Below, in pieces: positions 37,937-47,556 of a stretch of DNA of 64,000 bases. The position numbers and the translations under genes were made by a program. The notes beneath the pieces were generated by a model that had not been told where the DNA came from, did not search any database, and was given only the letters and a program-made list of their open reading frames with translations. This DNA is from Lacibacter luteus (GTDB taxonomy: Bacteria; Bacteroidota; Bacteroidia; Chitinophagales; Chitinophagaceae): the NCBI RefSeq assembly GCF_004118265.1, contig NZ_SDHW01000001.1, positions 248,001 through 312,000 of the forward strand, read 5' to 3'. Numbering within the stretch: the first letter of the stretch is position 1; the number at the start of each line of letters is the position of its first letter.

Positions 37937-38008
37937 TTAACTTTATTTAATGCCATAATGTAATTGCAAGTTGAAAACCTGTTTTGTTCATTCCGTTTTT
38001 CATTATAG

Positions 38009-38035
38009 CTCCAGCCGGTTTTTATCCGGCCGGAG
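38009..38035 (-). terminator. Hairpin after the alginate-lyase-family gene
   Basis: A GC-rich stem (38009-38018 with 38026-38035, one A-C mismatch) and a 7-nt loop, 61 bp beyond the stop codon of the upstream gene. No T-tract follows on the minus strand, so it may be an mRNA-stabilising or attenuating hairpin rather than a full terminator. Confidence 0.5.
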
Positions 38036-38096
38036 ATAACGATGTTGTTCAATTTTTAAACGCAATATCAACTTCACATAGTCAATTGATCCACAC

Positions 38097-41000
38097 TTAT
38101 AGTTTAACCAGTTTCCTGGTTGTAACAGCGCCATTAATGATCTGCACAAAGTAAACTCCCGGAGCCAGTGATTGCACCGGAATATCCTGTGCAAGATTTG
38201 TAAGCCTGATTGTTTTGATAACAGTACCGGTTGTATTGTATATCTTAACCAGTGCACCTGTACTTAAACTGTTAACCTTGAGTGTAAACTTATCTGCAAC
38301 AGGATTTGGATAGATAAATGTTCCATTGCCATTATTTTCCAATGCAATTGCTCCTTCGTTGGCAGTACGGGTTGAAACAAGCGTACAACTTCCCAGGTGA
38401 TCACCGTGATTCAAGTGATCTTCTACAGATGATGAAGTAATACAGATTTCTTTTCCGTTATGACAGATCATTACCTTGTTGCTGCCACTACCACAGCGCA
38501 CATCGATCAGTTTAATTTCGATAGTTGCAGTTTGTGAACAACCCTGCTGATCAGTAACAGTGGCAGAGTAAGAGCCTGCATTGTTTACTACAATGGAAGA
38601 TGTTGTTGCATTTGTGTTCCATAGATAATTATAGGATGGCGCTCCTCCGTCTGCTAATACCGAAAGAGAAAGTGTACCGGACCCATAGCCAAGGTAAATA
38701 CTGTTCTTTACATCGGTTAATGGGTTCATTGCATATACATCCGGAATTGAAACAGTCAAAGCAGGATTTACAACAACTTTTACAGCTAATGTTTCACTAT
38801 TGCCATGTGCATCTGTAACCGTCCATGTTATGATCGACTCACCGGCTTCAAATATTCCCGAAGCATCGTTTCCTTCACCAGTGCGTAATGTTGCGCCGGC
38901 AATGCTATACTTCATCTCTGCAATTGCACAATTATCACTTGCTGAAAGAAGTGGTATTGTGTATTGCTTTGTTGTATTAAAACAAAAGAACTGATCTGGA
39001 ATAGCTGAAAGTTTTGGTTTCAGTTGATCAACAACTGTTACAATCGCTTTTGCAGTGTTGCTATAGCCTTTTGCATCAGTTCCCGTAAGCATTACTTCAA
39101 CGGGGTTATTAATATCAGCACAAGAAAAAATTGTTTTGTCAATACTAAGTGTAAGCTCGCCATTAAAACTTTGTGACCCGTCGTTTACATCGTCGACTGA
39201 AATCTGGGCACTGCCATTTTCATCAACCAATAGTTGGATATTCTTAGCTTTTACCAATGGTGGAACAAATGCAAGTAATGTTTGCTTAACTGCATCGGCA
39301 GCATAATAATTATTGTCGCCGGGTTGTGTTGCAGTTATTTCAGCTGAACCTCCGGAAACAATCTGAATTTTTCCATTAACAATTTTCGCAACAGCTTCGT
39401 TCGATGAAGTGTAAACTACTGCTAAACCTGAGTTGGAAGTTGCGGGAGAAAAATCTTCATCACCTACTTTCTTTTCAGGAATTGCCGGAAACGTAATTGT
39501 CTGGTACATTGGCAAAACAAACTGCTGCAGTTCTTCAACTGTCTTTACTGTCTTTACCCAATCAACCTGGTAACCTGTTTCACCTGATGTGATATCTGCA
39601 ATTTTAAACTGGAACAAAGTAAGGTTCGTGGGACTTGTTAACAAGGTATTAGCTGAACCAAAACCTGTTTTTGAAAGATCAAAATAGAAAATGCTCTCGC
39701 CTACTTTGCCTGTAAACTTATTGGAGCCATTACCAAAGGAGCCAAGATTTGTATCGAATGTAATATTAGCTACAGCGGGCTTCTTCAATTTGATTGCAAT
39801 AATGGGATAGTTACCTGCATAAAGCATTGCACCTGCATTGCGTTTGATATCGCCACGGTAACTGCTGTTACTTTGTTGCGCAAGCGCTACTTTCAACTGG
39901 CCATTTTCTGCCGTTACTGTTGCCGCTGCAGTTGGTGTAGACCATCCATCAGTTGTTGAGGTGAAATTATCATTGATCAATCCTGTATTTGGATCGTAAG
40001 CAAGAATTTCATTGATGCTTTTAAATGTTTTCACCCAATCTACAGTATAAACTGTATCTCCACCTGCAGGAACATCTGCCATTTTAAATTGAAATGTACT
40101 CAGACTTGTTTGTCCAACTGTTGACAGAAAATTTGGAGCGGCGCCAAAGCCTTTCGTTAGATCGAAATAATAAATATCGGAGCCGATTTTTCCTGTCCAT
40201 TTATTTGCACCGTTTCCATAAGCGCCAAGATTGGTATCAAAGGTCATGTTTACAACAGCTGGCTTTTTAAGTTTAATGGCCAGTATTGGATAATTACCTG
40301 CATGAACAATTGCTCCGGCGCTTCGTTTAAAATCGCCACGATAAGTTCCATTCGTTTGCTTCTTCATTACAACAGTTATTTCCTGTGTACCCGGAGTTGC
40401 AACCGCACCGGTGGTGGCTGTTATCCAGCCATCAGCATAACCATTAAAATTATCATTGATTAAACCTGCTGAAGTATTTCCTGTGCCAGAAAAAGTATAA
40501 TCAGCTTCGGGGTTTAAATAAAAGAACAACGAACCATAACCCGGATTATCGGCACCGAAAGGAGCACCTTCTGCGCCAATGACTGTTGCTAATGCCTCCA
40601 ATGTATTTGGCATCGTTTTGTTTTTGCGGAATACATAGTGATTGTAAGCAATTTCAAAAACAGCTCTAAAGCTTCCACGCCCATTCGATGAAATAGATTC
40701 GGGTGTATAATCCTGGTAATTCTTTTCGCAGAAATCATAACTTGTTTGATACGGTACATCATAACCAAGATTGTACTTGGCTGTATATTCATAACCACGC
40801 ATGATTGCGTTGTTATTCGCTGCATATAAATCAAAGCCCTGCTTTAATGCGATCTCTGCAAGTTCAGCAAGCGAACCCATTGCAAGCATGGTATGTGGTT
40901 GATCCCGATTGCTCTCCTGTAACTGACCTGCATCGGTTAATACATATTTACCAATGCTGCCATTACCTTCTCCATAATAAAAATAGTTCACCACTTTGTT

Positions 41001-42260
41001 GAACATCGCATTGTCGTTACTAAAGACAGCAATGGCCATTAATGCTTTCATGCAAATAATATCCCAGTTGCCATGTGCACATGGCCGGAAGTTTTGCAAC
41101 GTTGGGTAGAATACATTCTTCAACATGTTCTGACATTGCAGCACTTTCTCCGGTGCCCAACCTGAATAAGTATAACGCATCAACTCTGCTGCATTTGCCA
41201 GCATAAATCCATAGAGCCCGTTCAGTTCGGCATCCGCTCCAATAATTCCTTCTGTAAAACCTGCGTAGGCATCTAATATCTCGATCGACTTCAACGCATG
41301 CGCTTCATTTCCGGTAATATTCCACATCAATGCATTGTAATATGCTGCAAGAAAATCGCTTTCAACACCATTCTTTACTGCACCGCCTGATGCTGTTCCT
41401 GTTGGCGTAGCTATTGTTAACGAAGCATCACGTGTGAGATATTTAAAAGGTCCGGCTTTTGTATAATTGTAAGATGAGCGACTTGATGCAAGTAACAATT
41501 GATAACTTTTGTTTGGTCGGGTTACCTGTCTTGTTATTAAATCTTTGATCCTTGCAAGATCTGCAGTGTTGTGTAGCAACCCCGGGTGTGCAAATGCACC
41601 ACTGTATTCAAAAACAGGATTGGTTGTGCCGGATGGATTTACAAACGTTCTCAATTCATCTACGGAACGGAATGTTTTTACCCAATCAATTTCATACGAA
41701 AAATCATTGGCAGCAATCTCAGTTGAAGAAAAAACAATGTCTGCAATTTTAAATTGAAATAAACTCAGTGTTGTTGGTTGTGTAGTTGAAAGTACTGTAC
41801 TGCCCAGTTTTCCTGTAGACAGATCCCAATAGTATACATTACCATTGGATGTTTCGATCTTGGTTGAATTGTTATTGGTATTGTTGTATGCACCCAGGTT
41901 TGTATCGAAGAACCAGTTACACCTTGGTGGTTTGTTTATTTTGATAGCAACGATCGGGTAATTACCTGCATGAAATGTTACACCACCTGCTTTCTGAAAA
42001 TCACCCCTGTATTTTCCGTTGCCTTGCAAGGAAGATGTAATGACAAACCTGTTATTTACAATTTGGCCCGAAGCTCCTGTTGTATTTGTTTGCCAGTTAT
42101 AAGTATTGGCGGTAGAAAAATCATCATTCAACAATCCATCTTGTGCCAGCAGGTTTTGCTCTGTAAAGAGCATTGTTAAAAAAGCGATCGCAAAAAAAAT
42201 GCGGCTCATCCGGTTACGTTTGCCGGATTTATTTCGTGTATGTTGATTAAAAAAAGTCAT
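38097..42260 (-). CDS. Alginate-lyase-family secreted protein with three DUF4979-like modules, T9SS cargo
   Basis: A 1387-residue protein. The signal peptide has a long basic n-region (ends LLAQ at 40); a start at 42209 would give a shorter one. A DUF4979-like module (about 42-215) precedes an alginate lyase (PF05426-like) alpha/alpha domain (about 230-560) with GNWDIICMKALMAIAVF, QESNRDQPHTMLAMGSLAE and a C-terminal YGSLFFYLN region. Two further DUF4979-like copies (about 600-755 and 765-915) follow, then a Big-type Ig domain, two cadherin/HYR-like domains, a small Cys/His-rich domain (about 1255-1292) and a type A T9SS tail with YPNPVADKF. The likely role is beta-eliminative cleavage of a uronic-acid polysaccharide at the cell surface, assisted by non-catalytic binding modules. 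The lyase family and its substrate are not identifiable by eye. Third gene after SusC and SusD. Confidence 0.85.
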   Translation of the reverse strand: MTFFNQHTRNKSGKRNRMSRIFFAIAFLTMLFTEQNLLAQDGLLNDDFSTANTYNWQTNTTGASGQIVNNRFVITSSLQGNGKYRGDFQKAGGVTFHAGNYPIVAIKINKPPRCNWFFDTNLGAYNNTNNNSTKIETSNGNVYYWDLSTGKLGSTVLSTTQPTTLSLFQFKIADIVFSSTEIAANDFSYEIDWVKTFRSVDELRTFVNPSGTTNPVFEYSGAFAHPGLLHNTADLARIKDLITRQVTRPNKSYQLLLASSRSSYNYTKAGPFKYLTRDASLTIATPTGTASGGAVKNGVESDFLAAYYNALMWNITGNEAHALKSIEILDAYAGFTEGIIGADAELNGLYGFMLANAAELMRYTYSGWAPEKVLQCQNMLKNVFYPTLQNFRPCAHGNWDIICMKALMAIAVFSNDNAMFNKVVNYFYYGEGNGSIGKYVLTDAGQLQESNRDQPHTMLAMGSLAELAEIALKQGFDLYAANNNAIMRGYEYTAKYNLGYDVPYQTSYDFCEKNYQDYTPESISSNGRGSFRAVFEIAYNHYVFRKNKTMPNTLEALATVIGAEGAPFGADNPGYGSLFFYLNPEADYTFSGTGNTSAGLINDNFNGYADGWITATTGAVATPGTQEITVVMKKQTNGTYRGDFKRSAGAIVHAGNYPILAIKLKKPAVVNMTFDTNLGAYGNGANKWTGKIGSDIYYFDLTKGFGAAPNFLSTVGQTSLSTFQFKMADVPAGGDTVYTVDWVKTFKSINEILAYDPNTGLINDNFTSTTDGWSTPTAAATVTAENGQLKVALAQQSNSSYRGDIKRNAGAMLYAGNYPIIAIKLKKPAVANITFDTNLGSFGNGSNKFTGKVGESIFYFDLSKTGFGSANTLLTSPTNLTLFQFKIADITSGETGYQVDWVKTVKTVEELQQFVLPMYQTITFPAIPEKKVGDEDFSPATSNSGLAVVYTSSNEAVAKIVNGKIQIVSGGSAEITATQPGDNNYYAADAVKQTLLAFVPPLVKAKNIQLLVDENGSAQISVDDVNDGSQSFNGELTLSIDKTIFSCADINNPVEVMLTGTDAKGYSNTAKAIVTVVDQLKPKLSAIPDQFFCFNTTKQYTIPLLSASDNCAIAEMKYSIAGATLRTGEGNDASGIFEAGESIITWTVTDAHGNSETLAVKVVVNPALTVSIPDVYAMNPLTDVKNSIYLGYGSGTLSLSVLADGGAPSYNYLWNTNATTSSIVVNNAGSYSATVTDQQGCSQTATIEIKLIDVRCGSGSNKVMICHNGKEICITSSSVEDHLNHGDHLGSCTLVSTRTANEGAIALENNGNGTFIYPNPVADKFTLKVNSLSTGALVKIYNTTGTVIKTIRLTNLAQDIPVQSLAPGVYFVQIINGAVTTRKLVKL
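39520..42140 (-). repeat. Three DUF4979-like module copies in one protein
   Basis: Copies at about 42140-41640, 40470-39995 and 39985-39520. Each begins LxNDxF, continues YRGDFxK-AG and HAGNYPI-AIK, then FDTNLGAY/SFGN, and ends VDWVKT with a short EL helix. Copies two and three are most alike. The first is separated from the others by the catalytic domain, so the enzyme is bracketed by the same module on both sides. Confidence 0.8.
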
Positions 42261-42403
42261 GACAAAATCGTTAGTAGTTTTGATTAAATTGATTTGCGGT
42301 ACACTATTCCATAACAGCTGCGCATAGTTCTCCCCTTCGGGAAAAACCGTTCAGTATATTACTCAGCATACTACTTCAGTTGATGATGCAGAACTCTTGA
42401 ATT

Positions 42404-42427
42404 GGCGGTGAAAAGAGTTTCACCGCC
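42404..42427 (-). terminator. Strong hairpin between SusD and the lyase gene
   Basis: A perfect 10-bp GC-rich stem (42404-42413 with 42418-42427) and a 4-nt loop, about 40 bp downstream of the SusD stop. No T-run follows on the minus strand. It could attenuate read-through from SusC/SusD into the lyase gene or protect the susCD message from 3' decay. Confidence 0.5.
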
Positions 42428-42467
42428 GTTTTCAAAGAGATTTGCTGCCATATAAATCGTTATACAA

Positions 42468-44201
42468 TTATTGCCAACCAGGATTTTGTTCCAGGTTTGG
42501 ATTTAATGCTCTTTGCTGTGTTGGAATTGGTAATAAGTAATTTTTAGCTTCCCATTTACGACCGCTTTCAAAAATGATATTACCATTGGCATCTACAGGA
42601 TAAGGAGGATTACCACCTGTTTGCCATCTTGTTTGCCAACGTGTGCCCGTCCATTTAATTCCAACAACATTCATGGGCATTTCTACTTCTGCAGTTTTCC
42701 AACGCTTCAAGTCATCTACCCGAAAACCTTCTGCTACCAATTCAATATTTCGTTCTCTTCTTATTTCAGTTTGCATATCCAACGCATTGGCAGTTACAAA
42801 AGCATTGCTCAATTTTGGCATTGTTTTGTTAACACGATTACGTACCAGGTTTAATGATTTGTCTAGATCTGCATCTGATATCGCTCCATTACGTTCAAAT
42901 TTTGCTTCGGCATAATTCAGGTAAACTTCAGCTAAACGAATCACCGGCCAGTCATATCCTTCTTCATTATCATTCAATCTTCTTTCTGTTTGCCATTTTT
43001 GTAAACCGTAACCTGTACCACCTGCATTATTTGCCCTTCCTCTTGAGTTGGCTATATCAATTGCATCGCCAAGCCAGTTAACTCTTGAACCTGGGTTTTC
43101 ATTATCCCAATAATAGTTTGAGTCGATGACCATTGTGTATTGCATACGGTGATCCCGGTTCAGGTATTCTGATCGTGTCATGGCATAACCTTTAAACAAT
43201 GGCGATTTATCAATCGGTAATCCATCTTCGCTCAGAAACAAGTCGGCAAACTTTTTTGAAACTGCACCAGCACCTGTATGCGTTACATTGTTACGAATTT
43301 GACGTTGTGTGAAAGAATAACGGTTTGCAAGGATGTATTCTTTATTTGCTGATTTAGCAATGCTTGCCGGATTAGATTTCTCGTCTTCAAGAATAAATAA
43401 ATATTTAAGTGCAGAGTCGCCAAGTATTGCAGGTGCAAACAACTGGTATTGCGTGCTGGTTATAACAGCATCACTTGCTGCAATGGATTTATCTAATAAT
43501 GCATTGTAGCGTGTAGCATTACCTGCTCTGAACTTTTGCCAGGTTCCTTCGTATAAGCCAACCCTTCCTAAAAAAGCTTGTGCTGCACCTTTGCTCACAC
43601 GGCCTTTGTTAGCAGCTGCAATAGCCGATTCCAATGGTAAAACTGCAATCGCTTCTTCCAGATCTTTTATGATAAAGTCAACTACTTCATCTCTTGAATT
43701 GCGTGCTGCCTGCAGTTCTGCAGAAGTTGTTGAAAGCGGTTTGTCAACAATCGGAACGCCGCCGAACAATTGTAACAAATCGAAATAAACATATGCACGG
43801 AAAAACTTTGCTTCTGCTACGTATTGTGCAATGTCTGCCGGAGTAGAATATGATTTTGCTTTGTCCAGCAGATAATTGATTGCTCTCAATCGTGTATAGG
43901 CTCCGTTCCAACTACCATCAGTAGCAGATAATGTATTGGTACCATTGCTAAATGTGTTACGTGCTGCAACAAAATCGCCACGCATGTCGGCGTGCGGAGC
44001 ATCATACAACACAGTGCCGAAAGTAATCATGTAGTTGTAGAATTCGTTGGCTGCAAGCTTAAACTGATCAGCAGTTTTCCAATAGTCTGCATCCGATATT
44101 TCGTTAATTGGTTTTAAGTCGAGCATCTTGTTGCAACTGTATTGGGTAAACAACAACAGGCTAACAAAAAGGAGAATTTGTTTATTATATAGCTTTTTCA
44201 T
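42468..44201 (-). CDS. susD: SusD/RagB family outer-membrane glycan-binding lipoprotein (uronide locus)
   Basis: A 577-residue lipoprotein from the ATG at 44201. I prefer this start because the signal peptide begins MKKLYNKQ and the gap to SusC becomes 19 bp; the ATG at 44243 would overlap SusC. The lipidation Cys is Cys23 in YSCNK. SusD hallmarks: LDLKPINEISDADYWKT, AEAKFFRAYVYFDLLQLFGG, RLAEVYLNYAEA, RRERNIELVAEGFR and a terminal LLPIPTQQRALNPNLEQNPGW. It binds the target glycan on the cell surface together with SusC. Confidence 0.95.
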   Translation of the reverse strand: MKKLYNKQILLFVSLLLFTQYSCNKMLDLKPINEISDADYWKTADQFKLAANEFYNYMITFGTVLYDAPHADMRGDFVAARNTFSNGTNTLSATDGSWNGAYTRLRAINYLLDKAKSYSTPADIAQYVAEAKFFRAYVYFDLLQLFGGVPIVDKPLSTTSAELQAARNSRDEVVDFIIKDLEEAIAVLPLESAIAAANKGRVSKGAAQAFLGRVGLYEGTWQKFRAGNATRYNALLDKSIAASDAVITSTQYQLFAPAILGDSALKYLFILEDEKSNPASIAKSANKEYILANRYSFTQRQIRNNVTHTGAGAVSKKFADLFLSEDGLPIDKSPLFKGYAMTRSEYLNRDHRMQYTMVIDSNYYWDNENPGSRVNWLGDAIDIANSRGRANNAGGTGYGLQKWQTERRLNDNEEGYDWPVIRLAEVYLNYAEAKFERNGAISDADLDKSLNLVRNRVNKTMPKLSNAFVTANALDMQTEIRRERNIELVAEGFRVDDLKRWKTAEVEMPMNVVGIKWTGTRWQTRWQTGGNPPYPVDANGNIIFESGRKWEAKNYLLPIPTQQRALNPNLEQNPGWQ

Positions 44202-44220
44202 TTTTAATTCAGTTTTAAGA

Positions 44221-47200
44221 TTAGAATGTAACGTTAACACCAAATGTTATGTAGCGGTAGAAAGGAAACCTTTGGCTGAACGTGCTTTGATTGTTGTTGT
44301 TTCCATCTCCATTATTCACCACACTTCGAGACGCTTCAGGATCCCAGCCATCTCTGATCTTTGTTGTTTCCCATAAATCGTTGCCTGAGAAATAAACACG
44401 GAGTTTCTGAATTTTTAACCGTTGTGTAACTGCTTGTGGTAATGTATAACCAACAACAAGATTTTTTAATCGTAAGTAATCGCCATTCTCCTTCACCCAA
44501 TCAGATGGGAAGTAGTTATAATTGTTGATTGTTCCTGTTGTAGAAATACGTGGATAATAGGCATCTGTTCTTGTTGAAGTCCACCATTCGTTTTCAAATG
44601 CTTTGTTTTGCGCCTGGAAGATCACCGCTGTTGGAATTCTCCAGTTACCGTCACGAATAATGGTGCGCTTTCCTACCCCTTGAAAAATTACATTGACATC
44701 AAAGCCTTTCCATTCAATACCACCATTAACAGAATAGATAAAACGTGGATCATCTGTTCCTAGATAAACTGCATCTTCCGGGAATGTGATCTTTCCATCA
44801 CCATTCACATCTTTATACATGTTATCGCCCATTGCTAACCGTGAGTTTGCTTGTGCAGTGGTTGCACCAGATGGCATTCCAATATTGTTTCCGGGAATAA
44901 GAAGGCGATAATCATCCAACTGCTTCTGCGTTTGAATGCGGCCTGCATACACCAATCCAAAATAAGAGTTGATTGGATAGCCTTCTACTGCTCCATTTAA
45001 ACCTCTGTTTGCTGAGCTGATGATTTTTTGTCCGCCAAAGTTTACCAGGTTTGTTGAATAACCTGAAACATTACCTCCAATTCTGTATGTTAGCTTACCA
45101 ACATTATCTCTCCAGTTCAATGCAAGTTCCCATCCCTTTGTTTCTAATTTACCGTTATTACCTGCAGGTGCACCTACTCCCAACACAGAAGGATAAGTGC
45201 GTGCAATCAGCATATTGTTATTATTCTTTTGATAAACTTCAAAGCTTCCGCTTAAACGATTTCTTAATGCTGAGAAATCAAGACCAATATTGCTGGTTGT
45301 AACACGTTCCCATGTTCTGTCCAATGCAACAAGACCACCCGGTGATACCCGCACAACAGGACTGGTACCAAGAATAGGAAAACCGGAATTAGTAGCGCCT
45401 GATGTAAAGTTCATGTTGAGCAGTTGTATATATTCATACAAACTGATACCGCCCTGATTACCGACATTACCCCATGAAGCTCTTAACTTCAGATCATTAA
45501 TGAACTTAACATTCTGCATGAATTTTTCCTGCGATATTTTCCAACCTGCAGAAAATCCATAAAAGAATTTCCAACGGTCATCTTGAAGGAAGCGTGATGT
45601 ACCATCGTAACGTGCATTGAATTCAAACAAGTATTTACCTGCATAGGTGTAATCCACTCTTCCAAAATAACCTGCAAGTGCTGAATGGTATTGTGCTTCT
45701 GCTACTGTTTTAGAAGTTGGATCGCCATAGCTCAAACTGAGTGAAGGTGAAACACCGGGAACAATATCCAATGCTCTTGCAAAGAACCTGTTGTATTCCT
45801 GGCGCTCATATTGTGTACCGATCATGGTTTTTATATCGTGCATCGAACCAATGCTCTTTGCATATTCGAGATAGGCGTTAAAGTTGAAGTAAGCATCCTT
45901 ACTGTTTGCTCTTTGATAGAAACTACGTCCTTGACCGGAAGGAGATAAAGAAGAGATCACATTCTCACCTGCATAATCATACCATGTAATTAAATTCTCC
46001 AGCGTTCTGTAATCGGCATTATGAAAATAGTAACCTGCTGCACCGACTGCTTTCAGGTTTTTTGCGATGTTATAAGTGAGATTAAAATTGGTGTTGATTC
46101 TTGTATTGAGTTCTTTTGCATCGCCACCGTAGTTTGCAATAGCAACTGTTGAAGCGTTCGCAATACCTGAACCCCAAACATATGGTTTACCTGTTAAACC
46201 CATACCACTTGCAGGTAAGCCCGGCTGAATACCATTGTTTAACACTGCACCAATGTTTGAAGGTTGGATGATGTCATTCCTTTCAAGAGATATATTACTT
46301 TCCAGTTTCAGTTTTGATGAAAACTGGTAATCGTGTGTTAAACGAACATTGTAGCGTTTGTTTGAGTTATTACCTACACGCAACAAACTGCCATCATCAA
46401 GATAGCCCAGCGAAATTCTGTAACCTGACTTATCATTTTTTGATGAAATACTTAACTGATGCTCTGTCGATGTTGCATCGTTGTACATATACTCCTGCAT
46501 CGTTCCGGGAAAGAAAACAAAATCTTTTACATCGGTAAAGAAACCGCCGGTTGTAAGCCCCATGCCTGTAAGGGCTGTTGCAGCATCAGCAGCTTTCATA
46601 TACTGGATGTTATTTGTAACTGCATATTGTGCAAGTTTTGCATAACGATACCAAAGATCAGAATTGGTAAACCCATCTGTAATACGGGCTTCTTCTATCA
46701 TTGGGCCCCATCCTTTAATGTCAACAAGCTTTGGTTGTAAGCCGATCACTTTTCGTGAAACAGATCCATTGTATTCAATCACTGCTTTTCCTGATTTTGC
46801 TCTTTTGGTAGTAATGATCACGACACCACCTGCAGCTCTTGCTCCGTAAATAGAGGTTGCTGCCGCATCTTTCAGGAACGAAATATTTTCAATATCTGCA
46901 GGGTTAAAAGAATTTAGCGCACTTGAATTAGGTAACGTTAATCCATCAACAATAACCAAAGGTTCGCCACCATTTACAGAAGAGTTACCTCTTATCAAAA
47001 AATTCCATCCTTCTCTTCCCGGTTGTGACGAACTTCTTGTGATCGTTACGCCAGGCACCTGTCCTTGCAATGCTGCAATAGGACTTGACAAGGGACCTCT
47101 GTTTGAAAAAGTTTTAGCATCTACTGTTGAAACAGATCCTGTTACAGATCCTTTCTTCTTCGTACCGTAACCCACAACTACCACATCGCTTAATTGTTGA

Positions 47201-47526
47201 TTGGTATTTACCAACTGAATGTTCAGTATTCCCGAAGCATCAGGTTTAGCTTCCAGGCTTTCGTATCCAACGCTTGTAAATACTAAAACAGAATTGCCTG
47301 ATGCTGTTATTGAAAATTTTCCCGCAGCATCGGTAGTTGTTGAAGTCTTTGTTCCTTTTACAGAAACTGTTACTGAGGATATTGGCTCCATTGTTTTTGA
47401 ATCAACTACAGAACCAGTTACAGTAATTGATTGAGATGAAGCAGCATTTGCAAGAATGGATAGAACAAGAACCAGTATTATTTTATAAACCGGCTCTATT
47501 TTCAGCAATCGTTTAAACGTTCTCAT
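44221..47526 (-). CDS. susC: SusC/RagA family TonB-dependent outer-membrane transporter (uronide locus)
   Basis: An 1101-residue transporter. Long signal peptide ending near residue 31 (AASSQS); carboxypeptidase-regulatory-like domain 33-108; TonB-box-like VVVVGYGTKKK at 115-125; plug with VPGVTITRSSSQPG, NFLIRGNSS, LVIVDGL and signature SIYGARAAGGVVIITTK (about 230-246); barrel ending YRYITFGVNVTF. It imports oligosaccharides released from the locus glycan. It starts 30 bp downstream of the LacI gene, so the repressor and transporter may be on one transcript. Confidence 0.95.
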   Translation of the reverse strand: MRTFKRLLKIEPVYKIILVLVLSILANAASSQSITVTGSVVDSKTMEPISSVTVSVKGTKTSTTTDAAGKFSITASGNSVLVFTSVGYESLEAKPDASGILNIQLVNTNQQLSDVVVVGYGTKKKGSVTGSVSTVDAKTFSNRGPLSSPIAALQGQVPGVTITRSSSQPGREGWNFLIRGNSSVNGGEPLVIVDGLTLPNSSALNSFNPADIENISFLKDAAATSIYGARAAGGVVIITTKRAKSGKAVIEYNGSVSRKVIGLQPKLVDIKGWGPMIEEARITDGFTNSDLWYRYAKLAQYAVTNNIQYMKAADAATALTGMGLTTGGFFTDVKDFVFFPGTMQEYMYNDATSTEHQLSISSKNDKSGYRISLGYLDDGSLLRVGNNSNKRYNVRLTHDYQFSSKLKLESNISLERNDIIQPSNIGAVLNNGIQPGLPASGMGLTGKPYVWGSGIANASTVAIANYGGDAKELNTRINTNFNLTYNIAKNLKAVGAAGYYFHNADYRTLENLITWYDYAGENVISSLSPSGQGRSFYQRANSKDAYFNFNAYLEYAKSIGSMHDIKTMIGTQYERQEYNRFFARALDIVPGVSPSLSLSYGDPTSKTVAEAQYHSALAGYFGRVDYTYAGKYLFEFNARYDGTSRFLQDDRWKFFYGFSAGWKISQEKFMQNVKFINDLKLRASWGNVGNQGGISLYEYIQLLNMNFTSGATNSGFPILGTSPVVRVSPGGLVALDRTWERVTTSNIGLDFSALRNRLSGSFEVYQKNNNNMLIARTYPSVLGVGAPAGNNGKLETKGWELALNWRDNVGKLTYRIGGNVSGYSTNLVNFGGQKIISSANRGLNGAVEGYPINSYFGLVYAGRIQTQKQLDDYRLLIPGNNIGMPSGATTAQANSRLAMGDNMYKDVNGDGKITFPEDAVYLGTDDPRFIYSVNGGIEWKGFDVNVIFQGVGKRTIIRDGNWRIPTAVIFQAQNKAFENEWWTSTRTDAYYPRISTTGTINNYNYFPSDWVKENGDYLRLKNLVVGYTLPQAVTQRLKIQKLRVYFSGNDLWETTKIRDGWDPEASRSVVNNGDGNNNNQSTFSQRFPFYRYITFGVNVTF

Positions 47527-47556
47527 ACACTTGTTTTAAGTAATTAAAATGTTTGG

